DNA from: Endothia cerciana
Taxonomy: Eukaryota > Ascomycota > Sordariomycetes > Diaporthales > Cryphonectriaceae
DNA: 64,000 nucleotides
Reading direction: 5' to 3'
Assembly (NCBI GenBank): GCA_026119935.1
Contig: JALRMH010000025.1
Coordinates: 461,381 to 525,380 of the forward strand
Shown here: one piece after another, positions 36,806 through 47,912 of the stretch
Numbering within the stretch: the first letter of the stretch is position 1
Layout: each line of letters begins with the position of its first letter
Program-made: the position numbers and the translations under genes
Notes under the pieces: model-generated
The model's input: the letters and a program-made list of their open reading frames with translations, nothing else
Database searches by the model: none
What the model was told of the DNA's origin: nothing

Positions 36806-37491
36806 TGGGAGTCAGCGTGAGGCACCCTCTTGTTTTACTATGCAGATACCATGATACCAATTTCAATATGTGGACGGCCCTGGACGGGCGCCGTGCAAGC
36901 AGGAAAAACCGTTGGAGGGAATGTGCAGAAACAAGGTGCGCCCCCCACAGCAGGTCCCACGCAAGACGTAGCCGCTGAGGTCAGCGCACCAGGGGCACGC
37001 ACCTGGTTCCGATTTCCTGTTGTGGGGCCCCAGTAACTGTTTGTTCTAGGCCCAAAGCAGGTAGGGCGATGACGGCATCAGGCGCAGGGCTGGACCTGTA
37101 CCTACTGTAAGCTTGCTGGAAGGCTTGCACATGCGCTGCAAATCAGATCGACCACCAGCACCACCATCATGCAGCAGCAGCATCAGTAGTATTAGCCTGT
37201 GTGAAAATCGACGACGTACCGCCTGCACTGCCCCGTGTGTGTCGACCCAACACTCCTGTCTGTGTGAATCTGTGGGAGCCCTCCGTCACTCCGTGGTCAT
37301 TTCAAGAATTCCGGTCTTTTTCTATTTATTGTGTCCGTCGTCAAGAGGCCTCGATCTATCACCGTGTTGAAAACTCTACTTCCTGAAGTTGCCCCTCCTC
37401 CTCCATCGATCGGATTCACGACCAAGGGCCACACCACGCCCTCCCCCCACCCCAACGATACCACCATCAGTCCTCCGTCTTGCAGCAGACC
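36806..37491. promoter_or_regulatory. Intergenic region: MFS 3' flank and PSS promoter
   Basis: Carries the terminator region of the MFS gene and the promoter and leader of the phosphatidylserine synthase gene. The last 110 bases are C/T-rich, as is common for fungal leaders. No other gene seen. Confidence 0.4.
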
Positions 37492-38429
37492 ATGTCGAAA
37501 CGCGTCTCCACGATGGCCTCGTCCAACGGTGACGCCAAGAAGGACCTGGTCGACGCCTCCTCTTGTAGTCTCCCCTGCCCCCCTTTCCCCCCTTCTTCTC
37601 GCCACAGACATACTAACAGGTTCTCTGCTCAAACAGCCTACGACAAGCAAAAGGTCCTCCTCTCCTCCGAGGTGGGCCACTTCTCGCTCATCCGCGCCCT
37701 CCACCTCGCCGACCTCATCACGGAGCTCAACGGCTTCTGCGGCGTCATGTCCGTCTTCTCGTCCATGCGCTACCTCCTCGGCGACCCCTCCTCCCTCGGC
37801 AACCTGTACGCCGCCCTGGCCTTCCTGCCGCTCGGCCTGTTCTTCGACTTCATGGACGGCAAGGTCGCGCGGTGGCGCAAGAAGAGCAGCATGATGGGCC
37901 AGGAGCTGGACAGCCTTGCGGACCTGGTATGTCTCCCCGCCCCCTTAAAAAAATCCCCCCCCCAAAAAAAGAAAATCCGTATCTAGACAATACAGCTACC
38001 CCCCCCCCCCCAAGACGTTTATTTCCGTTCCGGGCTGACGGCGTGGTGAAATCAAATCAGATCTCCTTCGGCCTCGCCCCCGCCGTGGTCGCTTTCGCCA
38101 TCGGCCTGCGCACGCCCCTCGACCACCTCCTGCTCGCCTTCTTCGTCCTGTGCGGCCTGACCCGGCTGGCGCGCTTCAACGTGACCGCGACCGCGATCCC
38201 CAAGGACGCCACGGGCAAGGCGAGGTACTTCGAGGGCACGCCCATCCCCACTTCCCTGGGCCTCGACGCCATGATGGCCTACTGGGTCTACGCGGGCCGG
38301 ATCCACGGCGGCCTCCCCGGCGGCGTGTGGCTCGCCGGGAGCCCCCTGGAGGTCCACCCCGTCGTCCTGCTCTGGGTCGTGCACGGGTGCCTGATGACGA
38401 GCAAGACGATCCATATCCCGAAGCCTTGA
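37492..38429 (+). CDS. CHO1: CDP-diacylglycerol-serine O-phosphatidyltransferase (phosphatidylserine synthase)
   Basis: Transfers a phosphatidyl group from CDP-diacylglycerol to L-serine, the first committed step of de novo phosphatidylserine synthesis in the ER. Exons are 37492-37564, 37637-37926 and 38061-38429, giving 243 residues, slightly short for the family. The full CDP-alcohol phosphotransferase motif DGxxARx8GxxxDxxxD is present at residues 98-120: Asp98, Gly99, Ala102, Arg103, Gly112, Asp116, Asp120. It is followed by SFGLAPAVVAFA, CGLTRLARFNVT and YFEGTPIPTS, typical of the yeast Cho1 type. Several hydrophobic helices surround the motif. The first intron uses GTAGTC as donor, and the second contains two long C runs. 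The start was set at the first ATG of the frame; a second ATG lies seven codons downstream. Confidence 0.94.
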
Positions 38430-38961
38430 GGGGATCTCCCTTTTTGTTTCATGGTTGCGGTTCTGGCAGTTGGGAGTTGGGCGGGGTGCGGGGGCGCAGA
38501 GAGGACAGGCGGAGGACGGCCAGTTGGGATATTGTGCATTTCTTGATCGGCATCGAAACAGCCACCACGGCATACGAGAAACGAAATGCGCTGCTATGGG
38601 CTCGGTGTGGGCATTGCGTGACGATGATACCTCTCTTATTAGTATACAGGGATGAGATGGCGAGATGCAACAGTCTGCCCGCGTTGATACTACGGCAATA
38701 GAGGATCACAAGTTTTTCTTTCGAGCTTGCGACTTCTGGCTCTGCTTCAATTGCGATATGGCAAGGCCGTATCTGCGCCCTGGTAATTATTGGAGGCTAG
38801 ACCGAGCCGTACTAGTAGTCGAGCGGATTTGTGACTTCAAAATCATCTAACAATGGTCTTTGGTTTCTGTTCATAACTCTGTGCGAGCCAGCATTCCAAA
38901 GGTAATAGATAGTGCCCGTGCCGGCTCACTACCGACGAGTCCGAAGGGCAGGCAGGTTCTC
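38430..38961. other. Convergent 3' flanks of PSS and eIF2B epsilon
   Basis: Short region between two convergent stop codons, so both terminators must lie here. No gene seen. Confidence 0.4.
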
Positions 38962-41297
38962 CTAGTCACTGTCATCGTCTTCATCATCGTCATCCTCCTC
39001 CCCGCTGCTTTCCTCCAACCAGTCCACGAGGACCTTGCACCGACCCCTGACGCCGCTCATGCTCTCGCCCTCAGCAGCGCGCTTGTCAGCCCACCACGCC
39101 AGGATGCCGTCCTCCTCCACGACATCACCGTTGTACATGCGCTGCAGCATCGCCGCGAGCAGCGTTCCCAGCCGCACGGTCTCGACCTCCTCGGCATGCG
39201 ACACCAGGCTCTTCTGCACGGCGAGGACGAACTCGACCTGCTCCGCGACGCTGCCGCTGCCGACGCCCACCTCCCGCAGGAACTTGGCCGCGCCAAGCTT
39301 AGCGGCGATGGCCTGCTCTGCTGCCTTTGCGGGCTCCAGCGGTCCGCCGTGTCCGGGAGACAGGAGCTCGACCGCGCGGCGCACGAACGCGGCCGCGACT
39401 GCGCGGCGGACGGAGGCATCGGAGGCATCCTGGCCCAGCCTCAGGCCCATGAACTCGAGCTTCGCGCCCTCAAAGTCATCGGCGTCGCCGCGCAATGCGT
39501 CCAGCAGCCCGTTGACGGCTTCCTTGTGGAACGCGGCCTTGTTGATGCCGGAGCCCGAGTCGTCGGAGGCGAAGGACGAGAGGCGGGAGCGGGCAGTCTG
39601 GTCGAGGGGCTGCCCGGCCTCGTCGTCTTCGGAGTCGGTGTCAATCTCTGAGGAGAGCGTGGACACGGAGGAGGTGGAGATGTTGAAATTCACGACGGAG
39701 TAGATGAGTGATTTTTGAAGCTGGGACGGGTCGGCAGGGTCGCTATCCTCGTCGTCCTCTTCGTATTTGTAGACGGCGCCCTTGCCTCTTGGTCCGAGAA
39801 GCTTGAGGTCGGTCTTGACTGGGGTCCGGTCATGGGCAAGTACCGAGAGTACTGTGGATGGAATTATCGAGATGTTGTTGCTAATGGTGACGTCGGAGGA
39901 AATGAGCGAGCCTGTTCCAATGGTGCAATCCTTGCCCACAGTTGCCGAGGTGCCGAGTACGGAGCGTGTTACTGTAGTTCCATCTTCAATTGTGACATCG
40001 TCCCAGATGTAGCTGTCCTCGATCGTCACATTCTGTCCGATAAAGCACCGTCTCCCGACCACGCTGTTCTTTATGCTTGTGCCGCTGCCGACAATGGTCC
40101 TGGAGCCAAATACCGACTTCGAGATGTCTGTATCCGACTCAAACACGACGCCCTTCTCCCGCCAGACACTCCCTCTGTACGTCACGTATGAGTGACCAGA
40201 GACCAGGTTCGAGTCGGGAACGAGTGGGTAGGTCCACCGGCCGAGCACATCGCGAGTGATGGAGTCGTACATCTGCAGGTTGCTGGCTCGTGCAGCATAG
40301 CCCTGGCCGACAATCTCGGTGTAGATGAACTTGCCGTTCAGCTCCCAGTCCTTAAGAACACCATGCAGGAAGTCCTTCCGAGGCAGCTCGTAGTCGAAGC
40401 TCTCTGACCACAACGCCAGCACATCCGGCGTACAGATGTCGATACCGGGGTCGATCAGGTCTGTCCGGATCTCTACGGACTCCTGTTCGAAAATCATGGG
40501 ATCCAGGACGGCGTAGTGGTCGCTCTGCAGGGGGCTCATCTCTTCGTAGTGCAGACATCGCCCTGTTGTCGAGTCCACTGCGAATATCGGTGTTATGCCC
40601 TTTGACTTTGTCCTGTGCTCGTCCAAGCCGCCTGACCTCAGAACGACCGTCATGACGGCCTCCCTGTTAGCCTCGCGCCGTGCCTTATGCTTTGCCAAGG
40701 CGGCGTCCAGTTGGATGTTTGCCACGCAGTCGCCGTGGACGAGTATGAAGTCCCCCGAGATCAGCCCTCTCCCATCCAAGTCGCGCAGGAAGTCGCCGAC
40801 CGAACTCGCATCGGAGACCCGGATGAAGTCGACGGAGACGAAAGGGTTGATCTTGCTGGTAGGGCTCCAGCGCGGATGGCCGTTGATGTAGCTCTCGATC
40901 TGGTCAGTGTGGGCACCCGTGTAGATGATGACCTCCTGGACCCCGTTCATATCCAGGAACTCGAGGGTATACTCGATCAGAGGAGTGTTGGCGAGAGGTA
41001 GGAGACACTGTGGAGGGGGCGGGGTCAGCGCGTGGGGTGGTAGCAGGTTACGGGTTACCGGGAGTGCATATACTCTTGGCTTCTCGAGGGTAAAGGGCAC
41101 GAAGCGGTCCTGAAAGTAGTCTGCGAGTATCTGAGGGCGTCCAGCCCGTCAGCGAACCTCTTGGCGACACGAGGCCCTCGGTCATAACTCACGACTGCCT
41201 GGAGGACATCTTCGCGCTCCTCGTCGCCGCCAGCCCTTCCGGCGGACTTCTTGCCCTTGGCGGCCGCGGCGGCTCCTTTGCCGCCTTTCTGTGACAT
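38962..41297 (-). CDS. GCD6: Translation initiation factor eIF2B subunit epsilon (GEF catalytic subunit)
   Basis: Catalytic subunit of the guanine nucleotide exchange factor that recharges eIF2 with GTP. Exons are 41297-41193, 41130-41074 and 41007-38962 (35, 19 and 682 codons), giving 735 residues. An Ala/Lys-rich N-terminus leads into a nucleotidyltransferase-like domain (about 30-300; LLPLANTPLIEYTLEFL, GDFILVHGDCVAN) and left-handed beta-helix hexapeptide repeats (about 320-430; SIKNSVVGRRCFIGQNVTIE, DSYIWDDVTIEDGTTV). An acidic linker follows, then the W2-type HEAT domain (about 560-735) with the second aromatic/acidic box VDWLEESSGEEDDD at the very end. In the region equivalent to the NF motif the sequence is SESFDYE (Ser257-Phe258). 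Intron 1 starts GTGAGT; intron 2 is C-rich on the coding strand. Confidence 0.95.
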
Positions 41298-44200
41298 GGC
41301 TCAGGTGTGGATCTGGGAAGTTGACCGGGGGCGGGTGGGATGGTGACGAAGCGCTGTCAAGGCTGTATGGGGGGGACGTTGTGGTGGTGAGAATACGAAA
41401 TGCGCCTTCATTGTTCCTGAGGGTTGACGAATGGATGGGATGGTGGGGTTGTGGGCTCTGAAGCCTGCCCTGGCACCTGGCAGTGACTCAATAGTTCGAG
41501 GTTCCAGTGGGAAAATTTAAGCGGGGCACGCGGGACCTGCCGCCTTGAACCAGCATCCCTGCCATCATTCCCGAAATGCGTCCCAGGACAGTTGACATCT
41601 TCCTCACAGTTCAACATTGCCTGAACGAACATCTGCTACAGCCTCAAATTGCACGTCTCCGTCAAATCCAACGGTCCTTCACCGCCCATACTGATCGAGT
41701 GGCCGCGCATCCTCACAGCCCCCTCGGATTGGTTCACCGGTATAAGAGCTGGGCTGGTCTGTCGCAGATATTCCTGGCCGCTGTAGCATCTGCGGGGAGT
41801 TGATGGGATTCGTGATCTGACAACCTTCACAAGGCCTGCTCCATATCTCGTGCTGTTGTTGTTCTGTGCGGAAGGACTGGTGTGGATTTTCGACTTCCAG
41901 AGTCTCCTGGGCTCTCTGACTCCTTCTAACCCCCTATAAAGCTGCTGATCTCTCGCATCTGTTCATACCGGCCTCCTTCCGAGGCCGCCTGATTCCCCGG
42001 ACGTGCTGAAGGTCTACGGCATCTCGACTGGGCGGAGAGGCAAGTGAAACTAACATCACTTCTGCGCAAGACCCAGTACTCAAACCGTCTATGCCCATCC
42101 CTCCTGCAATTCCATATGTTCAACGTCCAGAAGAGGCTGCACGAACTCCGAGCTGTGAGTCTCTGCATATGCTGAATTTACGTCGCCCAGAAACATTTCT
42201 TAGCAGGTAGCGGGAGCCGGACATGCCATGAAAAACCCGACTCCGCTGCTCAACGAGCAGCCTCGGGGACTTCAAGCACTGAAATAGGTTATGTGGCATG
42301 ATATTGGAACCGTGGAAGATTATCTACCGCAAACGATCCTTCAGGAGACGACGGCATGCCGGATACTCTTATATGGGAAGAAATGATCATTCCATTACTC
42401 TTTTCGTACCATTTTCGGCCCCTACTTAGGCAAGTAGGGTCCTGATATTTCTGTCACCTGCTGTTGTCGAACTGAAAACTACCGTCCTTCGCTTTTGGGA
42501 GAAGACACTCCCCTTGACCGCGTCTGCCTTTGTGTGAACCAGGGTGTGAACCATCGCTTCGGGGGGGGGTTTCTCTCGCTGCAGGCGCAATAGTACTGCC
42601 TGCGCCGCCGCGACCCGAGAAGTAGTTACTCCAGCCCCTCTGCAGAGGCGACTCATCAAGTGGCGCTGTCACGGCCGGGTCCGCTCCCTGCGTCTCACGG
42701 TGGCTGATCTAAGGGGGGACATCTCCGCCCCCCGCCATGTTCCAGCCTTGAAGGCTCTTGAACTCTGGGCGGCTGGCGGGTTCCTCGAGATACATTCTCC
42801 CGCGGCATGCGGCATGATTATCGAGCATCCGGAGCAAAGAGGACACCGGCGAAGCTGCAGGCTTGTTGACTGGCTGCCCAGAGACAAGGCGGCCCGTCGC
42901 CCTCCGGGGCAGTCTGACATCCCAAGACGTCAAGATACACAATGCAGCGAGCAGATGGAACCCACAGGAGTTATTACTGACGCTTTGAGCATTCTCGGCG
43001 ACAGTGTCGTGTATAGTAGTATGGGGACCGTGACCGCCGGCCATATTCCATACGATTCAGGAATATTACGGCCATATGAATGTATTGGTCGGGGCGCGGT
43101 AATGTGTGTCTCAAAAATGTCCGGGGCATTCCATAAGAGGGGGGGCGCTGGCTTATGTCTCAGCTCGAATCTCCTTTCACCTAATCCAAAAGCATGGACT
43201 TAATTTGGTACCATACGCGGGAGGGGGACGGACTGCGGCTCTCATACGGCGTATCCGAGACACGCCGCTCCCGCCCCTACCAACGAAGGACCAGGCCCTT
43301 CCGTGCGGGAATGAGACAACCAGCCCGTGGGGCGCCTCGTGCCGCGAGTCTATGCGACTTGTTACCTACCCGGTCACAAACGCACGGCTTATCCCCATAC
43401 CTCGACGGGTTCCGACCGGGGCGCTGGCTAGATCTGGAGGCCCAGAGCCGAAGAGAGACACCTTCTGGCCGAAGGGGGATGGCCAGTCACAGCAGGGCCT
43501 GCCCCGGGGATACAACGGGTGAAGTATGCGTGCTCTCTTACACTTGCAGGAAGGAAAGACCGCTGACCGAGATAGGCTCGCGCGCCCTGTGAGCCCTGCC
43601 TAGGCCCTGCGGCCCTTGACGCTTTCGAGTGGGTTCTCCGTCCGTGACTTTACGAGACGACGGGGGAGGGGGGACATCGAGTACGACCCGTGGCCTGACC
43701 GTCCCGATGGCGACAGAGATGGAGCTAGAGGCGTGAGAGCAAGTGATCCTGCGAGAGAAGCAGGTCTGTATCCTATGACCTCGCCCCCTTCACGAGCTTT
43801 CTACCTAAGCCTCGTGAGAAAGGGAGGGCTACATAAAACCCGGGCCCCGAGGTTGGCACTTCAACGCGCTTTTCGTCCCCCCGGGGGCCCCTTTCCCGGC
43901 AGATGTACCCGCTCGGAGAGGTTGACCATGTCGAGGCACGTCCAGGCGTATCTACCCGGGCCTAGGTGGTACCTGGGTATATGCGGCGCACCTAAGAAAA
44001 AGAAAAAGAGACTCTTGATGAGGTCCTGGGACGTGAAGGAAAATCGAGGCTTCGGGCTCATCGAGGGGGACTGTTGGACACAGTTGAGCCGACTGGCTGC
44101 CCCCCTCCCAACCCCCCAACGTTTCCCATGGCGCGCTCGAGCCCACCTCAGGGAAGAATTTCAAGACCTCGGGAAGCCGACCATATTTGGTAATCCCCCA

Positions 44201-44509
44201 TTTTCATGTGTCAAACATGTGTGTGTCTGTGTGTGTGCGTGCGCGTGCTCAAATAGAGCGCTTTAGCCGAGTGTCGGTCGATCGATCGATGATCGATCCC
44301 ACCTGGCCCGTGAGCGCTCATTAGAGATCACCAGAGGGGAAGGAAACAAAGACAAAGAATCCAGAAGCTTGTAGACTCGAGGTTGTCGAAACGGCCTAGG
44401 CCGTCGGTGCTCTTGGGCAAACCAGGACTGGTTTGATACAAGCCTACCTACCTAGGTAACCAGGTAAGGGCTAGGCGAGAATCTCGACCGCCGCCAGGCA
44501 TATATAGTG

Positions 44510-44510
<1 letters not shown>

Positions 44511-44543
<33 letters not shown>
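44511..44543. repeat. (CA)n microsatellite
   Basis: About 16 CA units in non-coding DNA. Confidence 0.9.
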
Positions 44544-44545
<2 letters not shown>

Positions 44546-46100
44546 CCTCCCGGCGGCCAGACCTTTTTTCCCTCCTCCAAGGCCAGGGCGAGTGTCTCCA
44601 GAGAGGGAGGTTTGGGGTGAGAGGAGAAGAGAACCGCAGGATCCGAATGTGACGGGGGAGGGGGCCCTCTCCTTTGTCACCGTGGCTTGCGTGCTTATAT
44701 TATCACCAAACAAGAAGGCCCCGGATCTGTACGAAATGTCCCGATTTTAGACACCTCTAGACCGCTGCAGCCATCCTTGTGCCCGCGTCACCTTTGCTAC
44801 CGTGTCTGTACTATATCAACACAGGGCTGCGGCAGGGATTCTCTTGTGTGTCAGGGCCCCTCCCCAGATGGTCTGTTGACACGGTTCGACACAAGGATGC
44901 TACCATAGCCAAGTACCTCTTTTGTATGGGCATTTCGGATCTGGGGCATTTCACCATCCGAGACTCCCGTTGAGACTTTCAGCCTCACTTCGGTCTCGGG
45001 GAATGGAAAAGGAAACAAGAAAGAAAGAAAAAAAAGTATTCCCAGGTGTTGCGGTCGCTGGATAATCTTTCCCGAGACCCCCGTCACTCCTCCGCCTGGG
45101 CAACAAGAAGAAGAAAAAGGGTAGGGGGGGGGGGGAATCATACCACACAACGGGTCCGACCGACCCTTGCGCGAGGGGCGGCACAAGGGAAGGCCGCATC
45201 AAACACTTCCTAGGGCCAAGTATGCGGGTGTGGGTCGGCCGCAAAGGGTCCAGACTACCATGGACCCCTCCACCCGTGCCTCTCCTCCGGGATGCACGGG
45301 GCCACCACGGTTCATGATTCGACAAAAGAGGCACGAGGTGTATCCCAGCCGGGAAGAAAGAAGAGGAGAAGAAGAAGAAGAAGGAGGGGGAGGAGGAGGA
45401 GTTATCCATCATCATCATCACCACCACCACCACCACCGGGGCCTTCTTCTTCACCATCTCCTCACCTCTCCCCCCGGGGCGCCTTCAAGCCTCGCTGTGT
45501 TGTGGACCCTCAGACTTCCTCTCTCTGTCTCTGTCTCCCCCCCCCCCCCTCCGGTAGCCTCCGGTTCGTGATGGGCACCCCTTGTCCCGAGACGACTGAG
45601 CTAATGACTGCTTCCTCGGGAGGTTTACACCGATCCCAAGGAGGAGGGTTATGAACAACCTCTTCTCGTCAGGGTGGAAGTCCGGATCCCTTCCCCTCTC
45701 CTCCCCCGTCCCCCTCCCTCACAACCGGAGCCGTGGGATTCATTTTAAGGTTTCCGATGGCCCCGCGGACAAAGACCTCCTAGCTCCAACGGCTGGCTGG
45801 GGCGCGGGCGCACGCAACAGCTCCCTCCCCCAAGGGCCCAGGCCATTCGGCGGCCACCACACCAGAACAGGAGGGAGCACGGCGGGGGGGGGGGGGAAGT
45901 GCATCTGACTGTAACATTTATCACCATGCTCCCTGTCTCGTTTGCATCTGTCCTGCTATACATATAACCAACCCCCCCCCCTTCCCGTCTTACACCTGTA
46001 CACGCTCCTCTGGTGTCTGCCCTCCCTCATGAAGGTTTTCCGGATTCTTGCTCCTGGCATCCCATCCTCCTCGCGTCCCATCCATCCACCCCTGCGTGCC

Positions 46101-46148
46101 TGTCTGTCTGTCTGTCTATCTGTCTGTCTGTCTGTCTGTCTGTCTGTG
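46101..46148. repeat. (TGTC)n microsatellite
   Basis: About eleven tetranucleotide units TGTC/TCTG, with one TATC interruption, in non-coding DNA. Confidence 0.9.
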
Positions 46149-47912
46149 TGCGTGTTGTTCTGTTGCCTCAAGTCCTTCATGTCATGAACGACGGGAGGCC
46201 CTGACAGGGCGCGCAGTAATGCTCTCACCGAAGGTGTTCACCCTTACATTCCTCAAGAACAAGCAATCCGGAATCACACACAGATATGAGCGGGACAATC
46301 GTCTCACCTCTTCCGCCCGACGACGAGGTTGGACCCAACCTCCTGCTCCTCGTCCTCAACAGGCCTACCAGACACCGATATCGAGAAACAAACAATAACG
46401 ACGACACCAGCTATCCGCTCCCAGACACAGACAGGACGGCACGAGCCATGGTTTTACAGAGATGGAAACCCACGTCCGCCGGCCGATATGAGATACGATG
46501 CATACCCCCTCCCCCCGGGCCCCCAGTCCCGGCCCCCCCTCCCTCCCCCCCCCACGACTCAGCATCCCAGTCACCCACGCCCCTCGACCTCACGCGTACC
46601 ACAAGTCGTGTGTGTGTGTGTGTGCGTATGTATGTGGGGAGGGGGGGGAGGGGACGGGGGGTGGGAAACATCGTATCCCATATCGGCGAAAGCTCGTATC
46701 GAACCCAGACCGGCCCTGTTTTGGGGAACGGGGGGGGGGGGGAAGAAAGAAAAGGGAAAGAAAAGAAGAAGAAGAAGAAATTAAATTGAGACACGGCAAG
46801 GCTGATGATTTGTCGATAATGCGCGAGGTGCCCATTCCCCCCGAAGATCGACCTGGTTTTTGTTTCGTCCCTCAGAGACACACAGGACACCCACAGTTCC
46901 TCCCTTCTCAGCACGATCTCGTCCTCGACGCCGCCGCCGCCGCGGCGCAGGGTCGGTGTGGACAGCTGGCCCTTCGCACCTTCTCAGCGCCTGGCACACA
47001 GAGACGAACCTCCCGACTCTCCCCTCAATACCATCTCGCCCGTCTGTTGGCCAAGGTCATCCTCGACAGCCAGCCAGCCCCTTCACGCTTCGCCTAGTCC
47101 TCGATAGCGCCCAGCAGGACAAGTGTCAACGGCAAACCCTCCCCCTTCCACATCCCCCCTAAACTCGGACCCCCCTCGACGTCGGAGTCCGTCCGTCACG
47201 ATCCTTGAGACCTTCACGCGGGATTCACTCGGTGTGCAGTTCTGAAATGCAACATTTCTCATTAAGTCTTCCTGGCTAGTCTTCCTATCTACCCTGACAT
47301 GCGCGGCCTCCCGAGTTATGCTCTATACATATACCATGCCGGGAAAGGTCTTTCACCTGCCGGTAGACTCGAGTCTGCAGAAGATCATGATGGGGCGAGC
47401 TTCTCCGGCTTCGCCCATTCCTCGTCCCTTTCCATTCTAAGATGATGCACCTGGCATGCCGACAGCGGAATCCAATTGAAGAGAGGGTGGGGGCGTGACT
47501 GAGAGAGACCGTTGAAAAATCTTGCAGGGAAAATAATGAAGAAACAGGTTTCTCGAGTGCCCCGCTGAGGACCCGGAAACCGAATGCCCTCCGAACGCCG
47601 CTCATAAAAGTCTGAGAACCAAAACAGCCAGGCCTGAAAGAGATACCTGGGATTATCATGCGACTGGACCGTGTTCCTATCTCGTCGCCGGATATGACAA
47701 AATGCGTGGAATTCGAAAGAAGTCGGAAGATGTGAGCGTTGCTTGCTGTGTCCACCGGCCCAACAAGAAGCACGGAGGGTACCGAACGTGAGTCCTTTTT
47801 GGGGGGGGGGGAGGGCGGGGCGACAAGCACAGCGCATGACGACAAACGCACAGAACTTTTCTTCTTTGTTGTTGTGGGTGGCTACGTTGGCGCAGGACGA
47901 CCTGGGAGGGCT

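Larger units (their letters stand above)
41298..47912. other. About 6.6 kb without recognisable gene; simple repeats
   Basis: Begins with the promoter of eIF2B epsilon and ends at the 3' side of the SKN7 gene. Contents are microsatellites (CA, TCTG, GAA, CATCAC), several G or C runs of 9-12 bases (about 45,122, 45,538, 45,881, 46,731, 47,801), and many short frames on both strands. A plus-strand segment around 41,940-42,180 reads as a basic helical peptide between stops but matches nothing I know. Confidence 0.45.

Noticed and set aside
41940..42180. A plus-strand peptide-like stretch between stops
   Set aside because: It looks weakly coding, but I found neither a start, introns nor a family, so it is not called as a gene.
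46101..46148. Regular short repeats considered as a CRISPR-like or telomeric array
   Set aside because: It is a plain tetranucleotide microsatellite without spacers, and does not match the TTAGGG-type telomere unit.
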